64,000 nt of DNA from Heterohyrax brucei (GCA_028571685.1 CM053140.1:22921501-22985500); one strand, 5' to 3'. Positions 1 to 10,931 are shown, counted from the stretch's first letter. The notes: generated from the letters alone by a model not told the origin. Made by a program: numbers and translations.

Positions 1-400
1 GGCTGAAACCAGAGAAGACCAGGAAGATGTTTACCTGTGTTTTACCAACCATGCAAAGGCATTCAGCTATGTGAATGGTGACAAATTATGCCTAACACCA
101 CTAAGAATGGGAATTCCACAACACTTAACTGTGTTCATAAGGAACCTGTAAAAAGACCTAGAGGCAGTCATTCAAACAGAACAATGGGATACCACACGGT
201 ATCAGGCCCGGAAAACTATGTGTCTTAGACTTGTACCCTTTCACTAATCTGATCTGTACACTGAGGAAATAATCCAGGAAGCCGAGCTATCTGAAGAAGA
301 ACACAGCATCAGGTTTGGAGGAAGGCTCATTAACACCCCATGATACACCAATGACACAGCCAAGTTGGGGCAAAGAAAAGAGGACTCTAGGTACATTATT
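1..400 (+). mobile_element. RTE1/BovB-like LINE, ORF part, left half
   Basis: Decayed reverse-transcriptase region of an RTE-clade (BovB-like) LINE typical of afrotherian genomes. The stretch around 175-340 matches the block seen again at 15,330-15,470 (same order of motifs, e.g. gaagaagaacacagcatcag). Stops occur in every frame. The element enters from outside the window and continues at 1025 after an inserted L1. Family recognised from its sequence; subfamily not determined. Confidence 0.8.
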
Positions 401-1024
401 TTTTTATTTGACATGACTGAGTGAAAACGTACATTCACGTATAAATTTACATGCCTACCTATATGCAGCTTCCACTGCTCTCCCTGTCCGGTGACTGCAC
501 ACTATTCCTCTCTGCTCCATGCATGTCTCATCATCCCAACAGCCTCCTTTCACCTCCTCTCCATCCACTCCCCTTCCTCCAGCCAGAAGTCAGCACGATG
601 ATATCCTATAGATGTATAGAACCATAAAGTGCTTCCAATATACGGTCACTCTGCATTGCCAAGTCCAATCCACTCCTGTCCAAAGAGTGGACCTTTGTTA
701 TAATTTATGGGAAAGGGCAGCATCAGGGCCAGGGGTCATGCTCTCAGAGGAACCCCAAAACCGCTGGACCATCAATTGAGGTCTTTTAGTGGAGATCTCA
801 TGATGCACCCCTTTTTATTCTTGTGTTGCCAGTGAGACTCAACCTAGTGAGCTCCATCATGGCTATCGCTGGTGGTGGCCCAGCACTATCCGGTTCTTCC
901 GGTCCCAAGTCGATGTACGCACCCACTGTTGTGGGTCTCTTTGTCTTCTCGGTTGTCTTTACCACATGTCATTTTGGTCCTCGGTGAGCATCCGTTCCTG
1001 CTGAGTTGGGACCATTTGCTGTTG
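401..1024 (-). mobile_element. 5'-truncated L1, 3' UTR only
   Basis: A poly-T start at about 401 (poly-A on the element strand) is followed by sequence nearly the same as the 3' UTR of the full-length L1 at 35,400-36,015. The insertion is flanked by a 12-bp target duplication, aggtacattatt, at 389-400 and 1025-1036. It interrupts the RTE copy. The close match to the long L1 suggests the same or a sister subfamily. Confidence 0.9.
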
Positions 1025-1669
1025 AGGTACATTATTGATGAAGATGAAAGATGACAACCAGAAAACAAAAGTCCTCACAACTGGACCAATAAGCAAAACT
1101 TACGATGAATGGACAAAATACTCAAGTTGTCCAGAATTTGCTTGCATCCACAAACAATGTCCAAGGAAGCATCACTCAAGAAATCAAAGGATGTATTACA
1201 TTCATCAAACCTGCTACAAAATATTTTAAGTGTGAAAAGGAAAGATGTCACCGCAGGCACTAAGGCATGTCTGACTCAAGTCACAGTGTTTACAGTCACC
1301 TGATAGTCATGCGAAAGCTGGACAACGAATAAGGAAGACCAAGAGTAAGTGATGCCTTTGAATTTCTGAGTGGCCCAAGTGTATTGCACGCAGCATGGAC
1401 CACCAGAGTAACAAACAAATCTCTCTTGGAAAGAAAATAGCCAAAATTCTCACTAGAAATCTCACACGCTTTGGATATGTAATGAGAACAGACCAGTCTC
1501 TGAAGTAGGACACTATGGTTGTATCAGAGGGTCTGCGAAAAAGAGGAAGGCCCTCGGCAAGAGGGACACAGGGGCTGCAAAAATGGGACTGGGAGAAGGC
1601 CCATGCTGCTGTGCAAAGGCTTGCTAGGAGCCAGAATGGATTCCACGGCACCTAAAAACAACAACAAAT
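1025..1669 (+). mobile_element. RTE1/BovB-like LINE, right half with 3' end
   Basis: Continuation of the RTE copy after the L1 insertion, starting with the block that reads caaaagtcctcacaactgg and ending with the characteristic RTE tail (ccacggcacctaaaaacaac). The short reading frames on both strands within it are not genes. Confidence 0.85.
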
Positions 1670-2395
1670 CCTGAACCCTTATCCCCCAGACAGTTTCCAA
1701 ATATCTTCTCCCATCCAGCAGGTTTTGATAGTGTTCTCTGAGGCCCAGACATAATCATTTTGCTGAAGTCCCCCTTAGACCTATGTTTTCCATGTTGCTC
1801 ATTTCTTGGTGTATCTAAGAATCTACCTATGAATCAGGCACTGAAAACCCTAGGGAGCACAGGTGTCCTCTGACACACACAGGGTCACTATGGTCAGAAC
1901 GTCCTGGATGGTAACTGGTTTCTTTTCTCACCTTCTCTCTGCTCCCTGTGTGTCCTGTCTCCCACTAAAGGTAAGTCTGTGTGACTCACTACAATTCCAG
2001 GTGGTGGTAGGAGGAGCATATTATGTCATAGCCAAAAACGCTGTGAATTCTCCGCCTTGTTGTCAGTAGCTGTATCATGGGTTCAGCCCACCATTGTGTA
2101 TCAGTTAACGTGACACTAGTTTCTAGATGTTGTTGATGTCAACAGTTAAGGAGCAAGGGTCATCTTTGGGTGTGAGGTTTCTGGAGGAAGCAGGCCAGCA
2201 GAGGGCATGGACCATGTACTGAAGTTGGGATGCCAGAGCAAGCTAAACAGAGTTAGTGGATTGATGTACTTTTAGAGTAGACGTCAACTGTATTATATAC
2301 TTTATTGCTTTCTGTCTCTGATTCCTGTTTTTGGTAGGGGACCACCTGCTTTATCATCTCTGCACTCGGAGAAATTCTTATACCACAACCATTAC
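1670..2395. other. Unassigned intergenic sequence
   Basis: No gene, RNA or recognisable repeat seen. Short open frames here lack family resemblance. Confidence 0.5.
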
Positions 2396-3510
2396 AGGAA
2401 ATGTGCATCATCTGGAAGACATTATGCAGACTGAAATCAGTCTGATGAAAAAGGACAAGTACTGTATGAGACCACTACCGTAAGGACTTCAGAACAGGTT
2501 TAAGCACAGAAGATAATAATCATTGATGGTTACAAGGGCGGGGAGGGAAGGAAAGGGGTATTCATAGATTAGACAGCAGACAGGAATTAGGTTAGGTAAA
2601 GGGAATGACAGGATACAGTGGAAGGGAAGTTAGCACAACTGGATCATACCAAAACCTAAAAGGTTTTCAAAATGAAACCCAATGTTTTGAAGGACAGAGT
2701 AGAAGGAACAGCTGCCTGGGGACCACAGTTTCTGGGGATATCTAGGATAATTAGCATAATTAAGCTGTTTCAAGAAAATTTTCTGCATATCACTTTGGTG
2801 ACTGGCGTCTGGCCTCTTCAAAACTACCAAGTGTCCATCTAGGTGGCACCAACTGGTTCCAATCCACCTGGAGCAGTGGTGAACAAAGGACATCAAAGAC
2901 AAGAGGAAAACACAAACTCAGCATACAGAAGGGATGACGTGATCCAGAGACTTCAACAGCATGAGAGAGGAGAACTGGATAGTGCTGGGCCACCACCAGT
3001 GGCTGCCCTCACAGAGAACACAAAGTAAAGTCCCTGATGTAGCAGGAGGAAGATGGGTGTGCTGAGAAGAAGTCTACTACAAGACCACATGCTATCAAAA
3101 ACTCTACATTTGATGGTCTGTCAGACAAACGGTCCCCTAAAGATACAGCCCCAACACTCTCTGTTAGCCCAGAGCCCAAGAGAGGACCAAAGACAACTCT
3201 TCAGACGAAGACTGGACTGTAAGACACACAGTGATGCTGGCAAAGAGGATGTTTCTTGGCTTAAACATATACACACGGCTGTCTGAAAAGTTCCTCTCCA
3301 GAGGTGAGAGGAGAGAGTGGAGGGGGACAGGAGTTAGTTGAATGGATATGGGAAATACAGAGTGGAAAGAAAGAGTGTGTTGTCACAGGGTGTCGGGGGC
3401 GAGAGTGGTTGGGGTTGCACAGTAATGTGTGCTTGGAGTTTTACATGGCAAATTGATTTGGATTGTATCCTTTTACTTACAGGACAGTAAGAGATTTAAA
3501 AAGAGAGAGA
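2396..3510 (+). mobile_element. L1 3' end (end of ORF2 plus 3' UTR), older copy
   Basis: The first ~90 bases translate to a decayed version of the ORF2 C-terminus (EDIMQTEIS, KDKYCMRPL), as in the long L1 at 36,393-36,470. A long 3' UTR-like tract follows, with the gcacagtaatgtgtgcttgg type ending near 3420. It differs from the young L1 3' UTR, so it is an older subfamily. The right boundary is approximate. Confidence 0.7.
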
Positions 3511-4632
3511 CAGAGTCAATTCCAAAGCAGAGAGAAGAGCTTACCAGAAATAAGAAAGAACAGCCAGGAGCAGAGAACCATTCTCGGCACCTGGGATCCC
3601 AGCACTAAGGATCCCCTGGAAATGGGAGACAGAAAGATCAGGAAGTTTGGGCAGAGAAACAACAGTAGGAAACTGTTGCAGGCTCTCTGGCCCAGAGAGG
3701 AAGAAAGCTTGCTGGTGGAGTAGGGTGCCTCTGGCAATCATCAGCACCTAAGTTCTGTGTGGGAGGCAATGAATTACTGAAACCAGTAGAGGAAGTACAG
3801 AGTGCCGCGAACGGATAGGTGGTGTCAGAACTGGCCAAGATGGATGAGTGAAGAGACAAATCTGAATTCTGCCTCACAGTCATCTTCTGAACCACTAACA
3901 TCTATTTTATCACATCCATTATGTTCCTGATCCACAACCAATCTCCGTATCTAGTCCTCCTCACATTGTTCCTGACTTTCTACCTACCAAGCTCCCACCT
4001 GATGTCCTTCATTCACTGTTGACGTTTCCAAAAATCTATCCAGAGCCCAGAAACTGGAGTGTTCTATTTTAAATCTCAGATACACTCTGCCCTATCTCTG
4101 CTGAATACCCAACAGTGCCTGTCTACTGGCCTTCAAAAAACCCAGAGTAGTCAGCACAGTTCTAAAGGACCTGCTGCCATGGCCTCCTCCAACGAGGCTC
4201 TTACCACCCCTAAATCCCAATCCGTGGTTTCTTTTCACTACTTCAGTCATCTCTGACTTTCATTAAGAAATGCAAGATACTGAGAGCTCTGCTCCCTCAG
4301 GGATTTACACACTAATGTTTCCCAAATGATTCTTTCCACCCTGATCCATCTGAGATGTCATGAGCCCTACTCAACCACATATGGAGCCAAATGTAACTAA
4401 TTTTTTGAATCTTTCCTTAAATAATTCACAATCTATCCTGACTCTTAGGATGGGTCCTTTTAGTAAAGCTATTAGATGACGCTAGTTTTTCATTATTTAT
4501 TTAAAACTGTCTTCCATGTGAAACAGTAAAACCATGGGCAGACTCTCTATGTACTATTTTCTTGTTCTTTCTGGCCTGTGGCACTGATCGTTGAGGACAC
4601 ACACAGATTATCACCTGTTGTATGTATTCTTG
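3511..4632. other. Unassigned intergenic sequence
   Basis: Nothing supportable seen. An 86-residue open frame at 3463-3723 overlaps the L1 end and is Arg/Glu/Lys rich without family resemblance. Confidence 0.5.
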
Positions 4633-4799
4633 GGAAACCCTGCTGGTGAAGTGGTTCAGTGCTACATCAACTAACCGAAAGGTTGGCAGGTAAAACTCAC
4701 CAGGTGCTCCTTGGAAACTCTATGGAGCAGTTTTACCCTGTTCTATAGGGTCACTATGAGGCAGAATTGACTCCATGGCAATGAGTTTAGGTTTTTGGG
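4633..4799 (+). mobile_element. AfroSINE
   Basis: tRNA-derived SINE. The head has ccctgctggtgaagtggttcagtgcta and a degenerate B box before caccaggtgctccttggaaa; the body has tatagggtcactatgaggca; the end is gactccatggcaatgagttt. About 165 bp, near full length. Confidence 0.9.
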
Positions 4800-5687
4800 G
4801 TATATACTCTTGAGCAGTACTATGCAAATGAAAATTTCATTGAAGGAACACAGGTTCTCTTTCTGAACAGTGCAGGAAGGTAGACACTTTCCCAACGTGG
4901 CTACCAAGCACTTGAACTCCACTTGTTCTTCTGAATCAGTAAGGGTGTGCAAGTTGCCATCATCACAATGGAGAACTTGAGAGCTTGGTCCTTGCAAGCC
5001 TGTCACACAGGATATAGAGCTTGGAAAGGGAACCCTCAGTCCAACTGGGTTGTGTCTACATTACTAAGGTCTATCTCAACTGGCAGGAGGGGCACTATCA
5101 GAGAAGGCGACATCTGAAGTGAGTCCATGAGATGCCTAAGGTTACAATGTTTTCTTCAGTCAGAGGAAATACCTAGTGCAAAGGGTGAAAGGCAAAGAAA
5201 ATCTTCATCTCAGTGAAAAGTCTTAAAAAGTGTACTGTGCCTCATGATACAGGGCCTCTGAATTTCACCCTAGACAGCATTTCTACCAGCATTTTGCCAA
5301 GCATCAGTTTCCTTTACAGAGATCGATGCCTTAAGGAGGAAAGAGCCTCTTTTCTTCCCAAGATCCCAGTTGGACTACAGATATCATTTAGAGGAGGAAC
5401 AATCAGCTAATACTCTACAAGATGCTTTCTGGATCCAGTCTCAAGGTATTCTTAGGGTGGGGTAGAGCCACAGAGAGACCAAGTGGGATGCTGCTCCCAA
5501 AACACCTAAAATGTGGAAGCAACTTTAGAATTTGCTAATGCTTACAGCCTGGGAGACTTTGTGTGTGCCTAACAGGAAAAGTCTAGATTGTCAAAGACAA
5601 AGCTAAGGAGGCTCCAAGGAAGTCAGGATGGCCATACGTCAATTCTCTCTCAGTTGTAGAGAACACACAGGATGCCAGCAACAGAAC
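4800..5687. other. Unassigned intergenic sequence
   Basis: No gene or repeat recognised. It ends at the provirus target site. Confidence 0.5.
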
Positions 5688-6059
5688 TGTGGGGAGCGGA
5701 GCGTCCGGCCCAAGATGGCGCCCAAGGCCTTATTCCACACCCTTGTTTACCAGACTTAGGGCTTTCATAGCGCATGCTTGTGAGCAGTGGCTGCTGGTCA
5801 GCCTATTGAGAGCCCCGCTTTGGGAGGACATGGCCTTGGGTGATTGGAGGAACCTGGGAGATAAAAGCGTGTGGGGACCGGGTGTAGAAAGAAGAAGAAC
5901 AAAGGAAGCAGACACAGCCACGGCGTTCAGGGATGGGGCGCAGCAGGAGAGCGAGGAAGAAGAATAAAGCAGGAAGAAGAATAAAGCAAGAAACTTGCAA
6001 AGTGGCTCGTATCCGTGTGTCCTGTCTTCTTTCCGCGGGCGGACAGTTAGGCAGCGACA
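5688..6059 (+). repeat. 5' LTR of the ERVK-type provirus
   Basis: Starts tgtggggagcgg and ends gcagcgaca (TG...CA). It holds a YY1-like aagatggcgcc at 5711, a TATA-like gataaaag near 5860 and two aataaagca polyadenylation-like signals near 5965-5990 that lie in a short local duplication (gaagaagaataaagca). It differs from the 3' LTR by small indels, including a purine-rich GAA run. Confidence 0.92.
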
Positions 6060-6061
6060 AG

Positions 6062-6079
6062 TGGCGCCCGAACGTGGGG
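6062..6079 (+). promoter_or_regulatory. Primer binding site, lysine-tRNA type
   Basis: tggcgcccgaacgtgggg lies two bases after the LTR end. It begins TGG and matches the lysine-tRNA class used by betaretroviruses, with one extra G relative to the tRNA-Lys1,2 form as I know it. Confidence 0.8.
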
Positions 6080-6112
6080 CCCCCTGCGAGCCCAAGAGGA
6101 GGAGATAGCAGC

Positions 6113-6122
6113 GCTGGTAAGT
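6113..6122 (+). promoter_or_regulatory. Candidate retroviral major splice donor
   Basis: gctggtaagt fits the vertebrate donor consensus and lies about 55 bases after the primer site, where a leader donor is expected. Later minisatellite units mostly read ctcaagt and have lost the GT; the last two degenerate units regain gggtaag. Confidence 0.45.
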
Positions 6123-6533
6123 CCCCGGGAAAGGAGAGGCGATCTCAAGTCCCCGGGAAAAAGGGGGCGATCTCAAGTCCCCGGGAAAAGAGGGGCGATC
6201 TCAAGTCCCCGGGAAAGGAGGGGCGATCTCAAGTCCCCGGGAAAGGAGGGGCGATCTCAAGTCCCCGGGAAAGGAGGGGCGATCTCAAGTCCCCGGGAAA
6301 GGAGGGGCGATCTCAAGTCCCCGGGAAAGGAGGGGCGATCTCAAGTCCCCGGGAAAGGAGGGGCGATCTCAAGTCCCCGGTAAAGGAGGGGCGATCTCAA
6401 GTCCCCGGGAAAGGTGGGGCGATCTCAAGCCCCCGGGAAAGGAGGGGCGATCTCAAGTCCCCGGGAAAGGAGGGGCGATCTCAAGTCCCCGGGTAAGAGA
6501 GGTAATCTCAAGTTCTCCGGGTAAGAGGAGACC
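6119..6533 (+). repeat. 28-bp minisatellite in the retroviral leader
   Basis: Thirteen head-to-tail 28-bp units begin at 6119, 6147, 6175 and so on to 6455, followed by two degenerate units from 6483 and 6510. The core is aagtccccgggaaaggaggg plus gcgatctc. Because 28 is not divisible by 3, one frame passes through all three codon phases and stays open, giving a 28-residue Lys/Gly/Arg/Ser/Pro super-repeat from 5933 to 6496. This is probably a by-product, not a protein. Confidence 0.95.
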
Positions 6534-6662
6534 ATCGGGAGGGGAAGTTCTCCGGGGAATCGGAGACCATAGCCAAGTGCACTAAGCACCGGCAGAGCCC
6601 GGGGCAGGAAGCGCCGGGCGGGAGCGGGGTAGTTATCGTGGGAGGTTAGCTTCACTTTCGCC

Positions 6663-6752
6663 ATGGGGAATCAGCCGTCCGCCAGACACCTTCAGAATGC
6701 TTGTAAGAGTTTGTTTAAGCAGCATGGCATTGGTATAAAGCAGGCTTCTTAA
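6663..6752 (+). pseudogene. gag-like start, truncated at 29 residues
   Basis: The frame opens ATGGGGAATCAG (Met-Gly-Asn-Gln), consistent with an N-myristoylated matrix start, and hits TAA at 6750-6752. A complete retroviral gag is several hundred residues. The sequence after the stop does not continue as recognisable matrix or capsid, so the rest appears deleted rather than only stopped. Confidence 0.65.
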
Positions 6753-7440
6753 AACTGGCTGTGCTTTTCAAGCTCAAACCAACTTTACAGCTTCAGCCAG
6801 CAGAAAATAAAAGGACAGGTTACTCATTTTTTTTTCTTCCCTGCTCGCACCTGCCTCAGCCGCTTTGTAGCTTTAGCCAGCAAAGAATTTATAAATCAAC
6901 TAACTGCAGCCCTTAAAACTAAAATTAACTCCTACCAGTGCAGCGTGGGGCTTACAACTAATTAATCACAACCAGTTACAGATTCCTTTGTTCCTTCTCC
7001 TTTAATCTCCAAGGACATGGCCTTCGGACCAGAAAACGAAAACTACATTTAATATATTCACAACATGCTTTCTTGCTTCTTATCTCTGTAAAAATGTGAG
7101 TTTAACAGACTAATTTCATTAACTGAAAAAATTTTCTCTTAGGTTTTAAACTTTGCCTGATGTAAACAACCTGGCTTATACTTCTAAGACCTTTCAAAAA
7201 TTTTACAACACCCTAAAATTATAAACACAGCTTACCATATCATTTAATAAAATATACCCTTTTGTTATCAATCACTTGCTGTCACTAACCAAGCCGCAAG
7301 GCAGAAATTATATTTTCACAGAAATTCAACTCGCAAACACAATCTGACACCATCCCCTCTGAGATCTCCCCAGGAACGGTGAAGTCACCGCCGAAACATC
7401 GTGTGATTGGTGCCCACCAGCTCCTTCATTATTAACCCTT
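6753..7440 (+). other. Non-coding interior of the provirus
   Basis: AT-rich sequence with no retroviral coding similarity that I can see. A short direct repeat (cttcagccagca near 6790, ctttagccagca near 6870) is present. It replaces the position of gag, pro and pol. Confidence 0.5.
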
Positions 7441-8060
7441 TTCAGATACTACAACATCACCAACTTAAATAACACAAGGAACTATGCTGCCAATGGCCAA
7501 AATGGAAAGAACTCTGGACTTGGACATAAACTAACCCAATCTCTCCTGAATAAAACAGTCACCACTTGTGTAACAGGAACCAACATAATCCTTAAAAGGA
7601 ATTTGAATGAGAAAAATGTAAACATCACTTAAAAAAAGGGAATGACTGTCACATAGGGCAATGAAACCTGCCACAATGTAACCTGTTTTAACATAATGTG
7701 TTTTAACTGTAATTTTGCTAATTGTGTGGGCCCCTTGGGGAAGGGAAACTTATGATTGTTCTACATCAGCCTCCCTTTGTGTTACTGCCTGTAAACTTGT
7801 CGGGACAAAGGGCTTCAAGTGATAGAAAAATTGCAAGAGTTAATCAGGCCTCAGCAGGCTGTGGGGATTAGTTATTATGGGAATAACTGCACTTGTATCT
7901 GCTATAATCGCCGCAGCCACTCCAAGCGAACAGCCCGTGGCAAATGTCTGGCTCAGCATGATAGAAGGGTAGTCAGAGACGGGCAACCTCTTCTGGGGGT
8001 GCTACCAACCTAAGACAGGGGCTTCACCAAGCTGTGAGGTATCCCGAAGACGGGTAAGGA
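7441..8060 (+). pseudogene. env-like remnant of the provirus
   Basis: Translation in shifting frames shows repeated Asn-X-Ser/Thr sites (about 7450-7640), a Cys-rich patch near 7700-7725 (CFNCNFANC), then a hydrophobic stretch at 7868-7924 rich in Ile and Ala, like the start of a retroviral transmembrane subunit. Stops and frameshifts break it and the rest of the transmembrane subunit is missing. The assignment rests on position before the polypurine tract and on these features; moderate certainty. Confidence 0.5.
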
Positions 8061-8115
8061 GCATCCTAGCCGAAGATGACCTCAGGCAGGCACCTTCTCG
8101 GCTGTTTATGTAAAC

Positions 8116-8128
8116 AAAAAGGGGGAGA
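8116..8128 (+). promoter_or_regulatory. Polypurine tract
   Basis: aaaaagggggaga directly precedes the 3' LTR start at 8129, the expected plus-strand primer site. Confidence 0.88.
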
Positions 8129-8507
8129 TGTGGGGAGCGGAGCGTCCAGCCCAAGATGGCGCCCAAGGCCGGAGCCCCTCCTTATTCCACACCCTTGTTT
8201 ACCAGACTTAGGGCTTTCATAGCGCATGCTTGTGAACAGTGTCTGCTGGTCAGCCTATTGAGAGCCCCGCTTTGGGAGGACTGGCCTTGGGTGATTGGAG
8301 GAACCTGGGAGATAAAAGCATGTGGGGACCGGGTGTAGAAAGAAGAAGAACAAAGGAAGCAGACACAGCCTCGGGGGATGGGTCGCAGCAGGAGAGCGAG
8401 GAAGAAGAAGAAGAAAGCAGGAAGAAGAATAAAGCAAGTAACTTGCAAAGCGGATCGTATCCGTGTGTCCTGTCTTCTTTCCGCGGGCGGACAGTTAGGC
8501 AGCAAAA
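8129..8507 (+). repeat. 3' LTR of the ERVK-type provirus
   Basis: Begins tgtggggagcgg and ends near gcagcaaaa, followed by the cagaac target duplication. It repeats the YY1-like aagatggcgcc (8154), the TATA-like gataaaag (8311) and an aataaagcaag signal (8428). Confidence 0.92.
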
Positions 8508-8513
8508 CAGAAC

Positions 8514-9169
8514 GTTGCTAGAAAGATGCACGTTAAATGGGCTTCTGGTGAGGCTTTAAAAGAAAATGACAAACACAGGGTTGGTCAATGGAAGAAAGCA
8601 GATGCTTTTTACAAATGAAGAAATCGTCTGAATTACCTTCAAATATTTGGTGGCAGGCAGAATTTTAAGTGCAGCCTTTCCGTAATTAGCTGTGGAGATT
8701 TCTCTGGAGGATCTTAAAGGTGCAGCGTGGCATCTCCCTGCAACTTAGAGTGAAAAAGTGAGAAGAAAGAAATAGACTTAAAAATGAACTGTGCGAAATT
8801 AAAACAAAACTTAAAGACATGGAAACTTCCGCTATACAAGGACATGTAATCTAGAATTTTCACCAAGCCTATGGCTGCACAATCTTTTCTAAAAGAGATT
8901 AAGCCAGTCACTGATGATTCTAATCAACTACCAAAGCAGAAAACTCATCAGCTAAGGCAGAAGGGGACAGAGAAGGAACAAATGGAAACAACACTGTCTG
9001 CCTCTTTGAGTTCCATAGGCAGGGAAATGGCCAAAGGAGTTACAACCCTTGACTTTCAAGAGAAGCACAGGGCCATGCTTGGACCATTCCAAACATCAGC
9101 AGACATGTTGGAAGGAGCACAGGAAACAGGCAGGGCTGCCTCAGTTTCCAAGTATAGAGTTGCAGCCTC
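8514..9169. other. Unassigned; one 104-codon open frame
   Basis: No repeat recognised. An open frame at 8871-9185 (+) encodes 104 residues rich in Gln, Lys and Glu, starting MAAQSFLKEIKPV. It has no motif I recognise and its end runs into the LTR beginning at 9170. It could be chance or a fragment of an old gene copy. Confidence 0.4.
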
Positions 9170-10100
9170 TGTTTTAGTTATCTAGTGCTGCTTTAATGAA
9201 AATACCACAAGCAGATGGCTTTAAAATGAATTTTTTTTTAGATTTTTATTATGATTAAGTATACAATGCAAGTCAATTTTGCACACCCGTCTCTGTACAA
9301 TTGTCTGCTCTGCCTATCCTGTGACAGCACACTCCTCCTTTTCACTCTTTACTACTAGTATTCTCCCAGTGAACACCTGTGCCCTCCTCTCCACCTTTTC
9401 CTCTCTCCTCTACAAAGAAATTGGCAGTGCAGCCTTCTAGAAATGGGTAACACCATAAAGTGCACACACCACGTGCTCACTCTGTGTCCCCAAATCCAGT
9501 CCATTCTTAATCCGAAGTGTTGACCTCAGTGCTGGTCTCAGGTCTGAGGCAGCAGCAAGTCTAGGGACCATGTTTCCAGGGGACCCTCCGGGTTTTCAGA
9601 CCATCTCTTCTGGTGTTTTAGTAGAGCTCTTCACCTGCACACCTCTTTTTCTCCTGTTGTGTCAGGGACTCTACATTGTGTTTCCTATCAAGAAAAATTT
9701 TACTGGTCGCGTCCAGTAAGCTCCTGCGGGAGGCTTTCTCTGCAGGCACTGGAGGAAGCTCCTCGTCCTTAGTGTCCCCCTGGACTGGAAGCTTCTGAGG
9801 CACAGGGACCCTGGGCTTTTCCGAAGGATGTGCTCAGCTCCTGGCACTGCTTTTTGGTGGCATGAGGTCCCCAAATGTTACCCTGCCTCCCTTCCTGTTA
9901 TATTCCAAGAGGCCACACCAAGCCACAAGACAATCCCACACATTAAGTCCTGCCCCACCAACTCAACTGCAGCCCGTCCAGCCTCATGAACATCAGAGAG
10001 GCAGGATTTACAACACGAAGGACGCTTCACAATACCAGGAATCATGGCCTAGCTAGATGGCTACACAGATTTTGGGAGGAACACAATTCAATCTATGACG
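9170..10100 (-). mobile_element. MaLR-like solo LTR split by an L1
   Basis: Ends on the + strand are tgttttagttatctagtg and acacaattcaatctatgacg, the reverse complement of the LTR family also at 15,577 and 22,360. A perfect 5-bp duplication, gcctc, flanks it (9165-9169, 10101-10105), fitting MaLR/ERVL integrase. Its interior is broken at 9231-9690 by an L1 3' end. Class inferred from TG...CA-type ends and the 5-bp duplication. Confidence 0.8.
9231..9690 (-). mobile_element. 5'-truncated L1 3' end inside the LTR
   Basis: A poly-T start is followed by an L1 3' UTR-type sequence related to, but clearly diverged from, the copies at 401 and 35,400 (same layout: short purine/pyrimidine blocks, accataaagtgc near 9450, gttttagtagagctcttcac near 9615). 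It interrupts the LTR. Confidence 0.7.
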
Positions 10101-10105
10101 GCCTC

Positions 10106-10761
10106 CTAGGTTTTAACAAGTCAGATCTTTATCCACTCAGTTCTGGGGGATGGGATCACTACCTAAAGCTGAGGGGACAAGGCTGCCATGCCCAGAGGGC
10201 CTACTGCAGCTCAAGGCATGAAGCTGCCCCTGACATGGACCAGGAGAATGGGATCGATCCCTCAAACCAAGGGGCTGCAGGTACCATCCTAGGGGGCCTG
10301 GAAGGTGCAGCTGAATCCTAAAGCCTAGGGCCCTCCACCCAGAATCCAGAAAGCATGGCCCACACCGAGAGTCCACAGGACAGGGATAACTTTCAGATGG
10401 TACCAACCAGCAGAGGATTATTTTGTAGCCTTGACAACTAACGTAAATTGTTCTGCTGGAGTTTGGGTGCCCACTATCCTTTCTTTTCCTTCAATTTCTC
10501 CCATTTGGAAGGGAAATGTCTACCTTTTACCTGTTGCATCCCTGTACTTCAGAAACAGTCTTTTAGATTTCATAGGCCTACAGATGCAGTACTTTGCCCC
10601 TTATAAAATAGTCCTAGAGTCTCAATTATGTTTCACAGAGATGATTCAAAAGATGTCATTCCAGTCTTGGAGTTGATGTAAGACAACTCAGATAATGTGA
10701 TGCGGTGATTGTGTTTTGTACATTCCCAGGACATAAATTTGGAGGCCAATGTGTGGAAGCA
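10106..10761. other. Unassigned intergenic sequence
   Basis: Nothing recognised. Open frames on both strands at 10,137-10,406 overlap and look like chance. Confidence 0.5.
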
Positions 10762-10914
10762 AACCCTGGTGGCATCGTGGTTAAGCACTACGGCTGCTAA
10801 CCAAACAGTCAGCAGTTGAAATGCACCAGGCACTCCTCAGAAGCTCTATGGGTCAGTTTTACTCTGTCCTATAGGGTTGCTATGTGTTGGAATTGACTCC
10901 ACGGCAGAGGTTGT
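10762..10914 (+). mobile_element. AfroSINE
   Basis: Near full length: ccctggtggcatcgtggtta head, cactcctcagaagctctatg, tatagggttgctatgtgttg and a gactccacggcagagg end. Confidence 0.92.
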
Positions 10915-10931
10915 TGTTGTAAAGGTGGAAT

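Larger units (their letters stand above)
5688..8507 (+). mobile_element. Deleted betaretrovirus-like (ERVK-type) provirus
   Basis: A short provirus, 2.8 kb, with paired LTRs, a lysine-tRNA-type primer binding site, an expanded leader, the first 29 codons of a gag-like frame, an env-like remnant and a polypurine tract. Protease, polymerase and most of gag are absent. A 6-bp duplication, cagaac, flanks it (5682-5687 and 8508-8513), as expected for betaretroviral integrases. It has no coding capacity, so any mobility would have been supplied in trans. The two LTRs are very similar, with small length differences, which suggests a fairly recent insertion. Confidence 0.9.

Noticed and set aside
1307..1651. 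114-codon frame on the - strand
   Set aside because: Antisense of the RTE1 LINE.
5730..6176. 148-codon frame on the - strand across the 5' LTR
   Set aside because: Antisense of the LTR; no start context or family resemblance, and a similar shadow occurs at the 3' LTR.
5933..6496. 187-codon Lys/Gly-rich protein
   Set aside because: Produced by the 28-bp minisatellite; no initiator context and only composition-driven content.
6119..6533. CRISPR-like array of 28-bp repeats
   Set aside because: Units are directly adjacent with no spacers and lie inside a retroviral leader of a mammalian genome.
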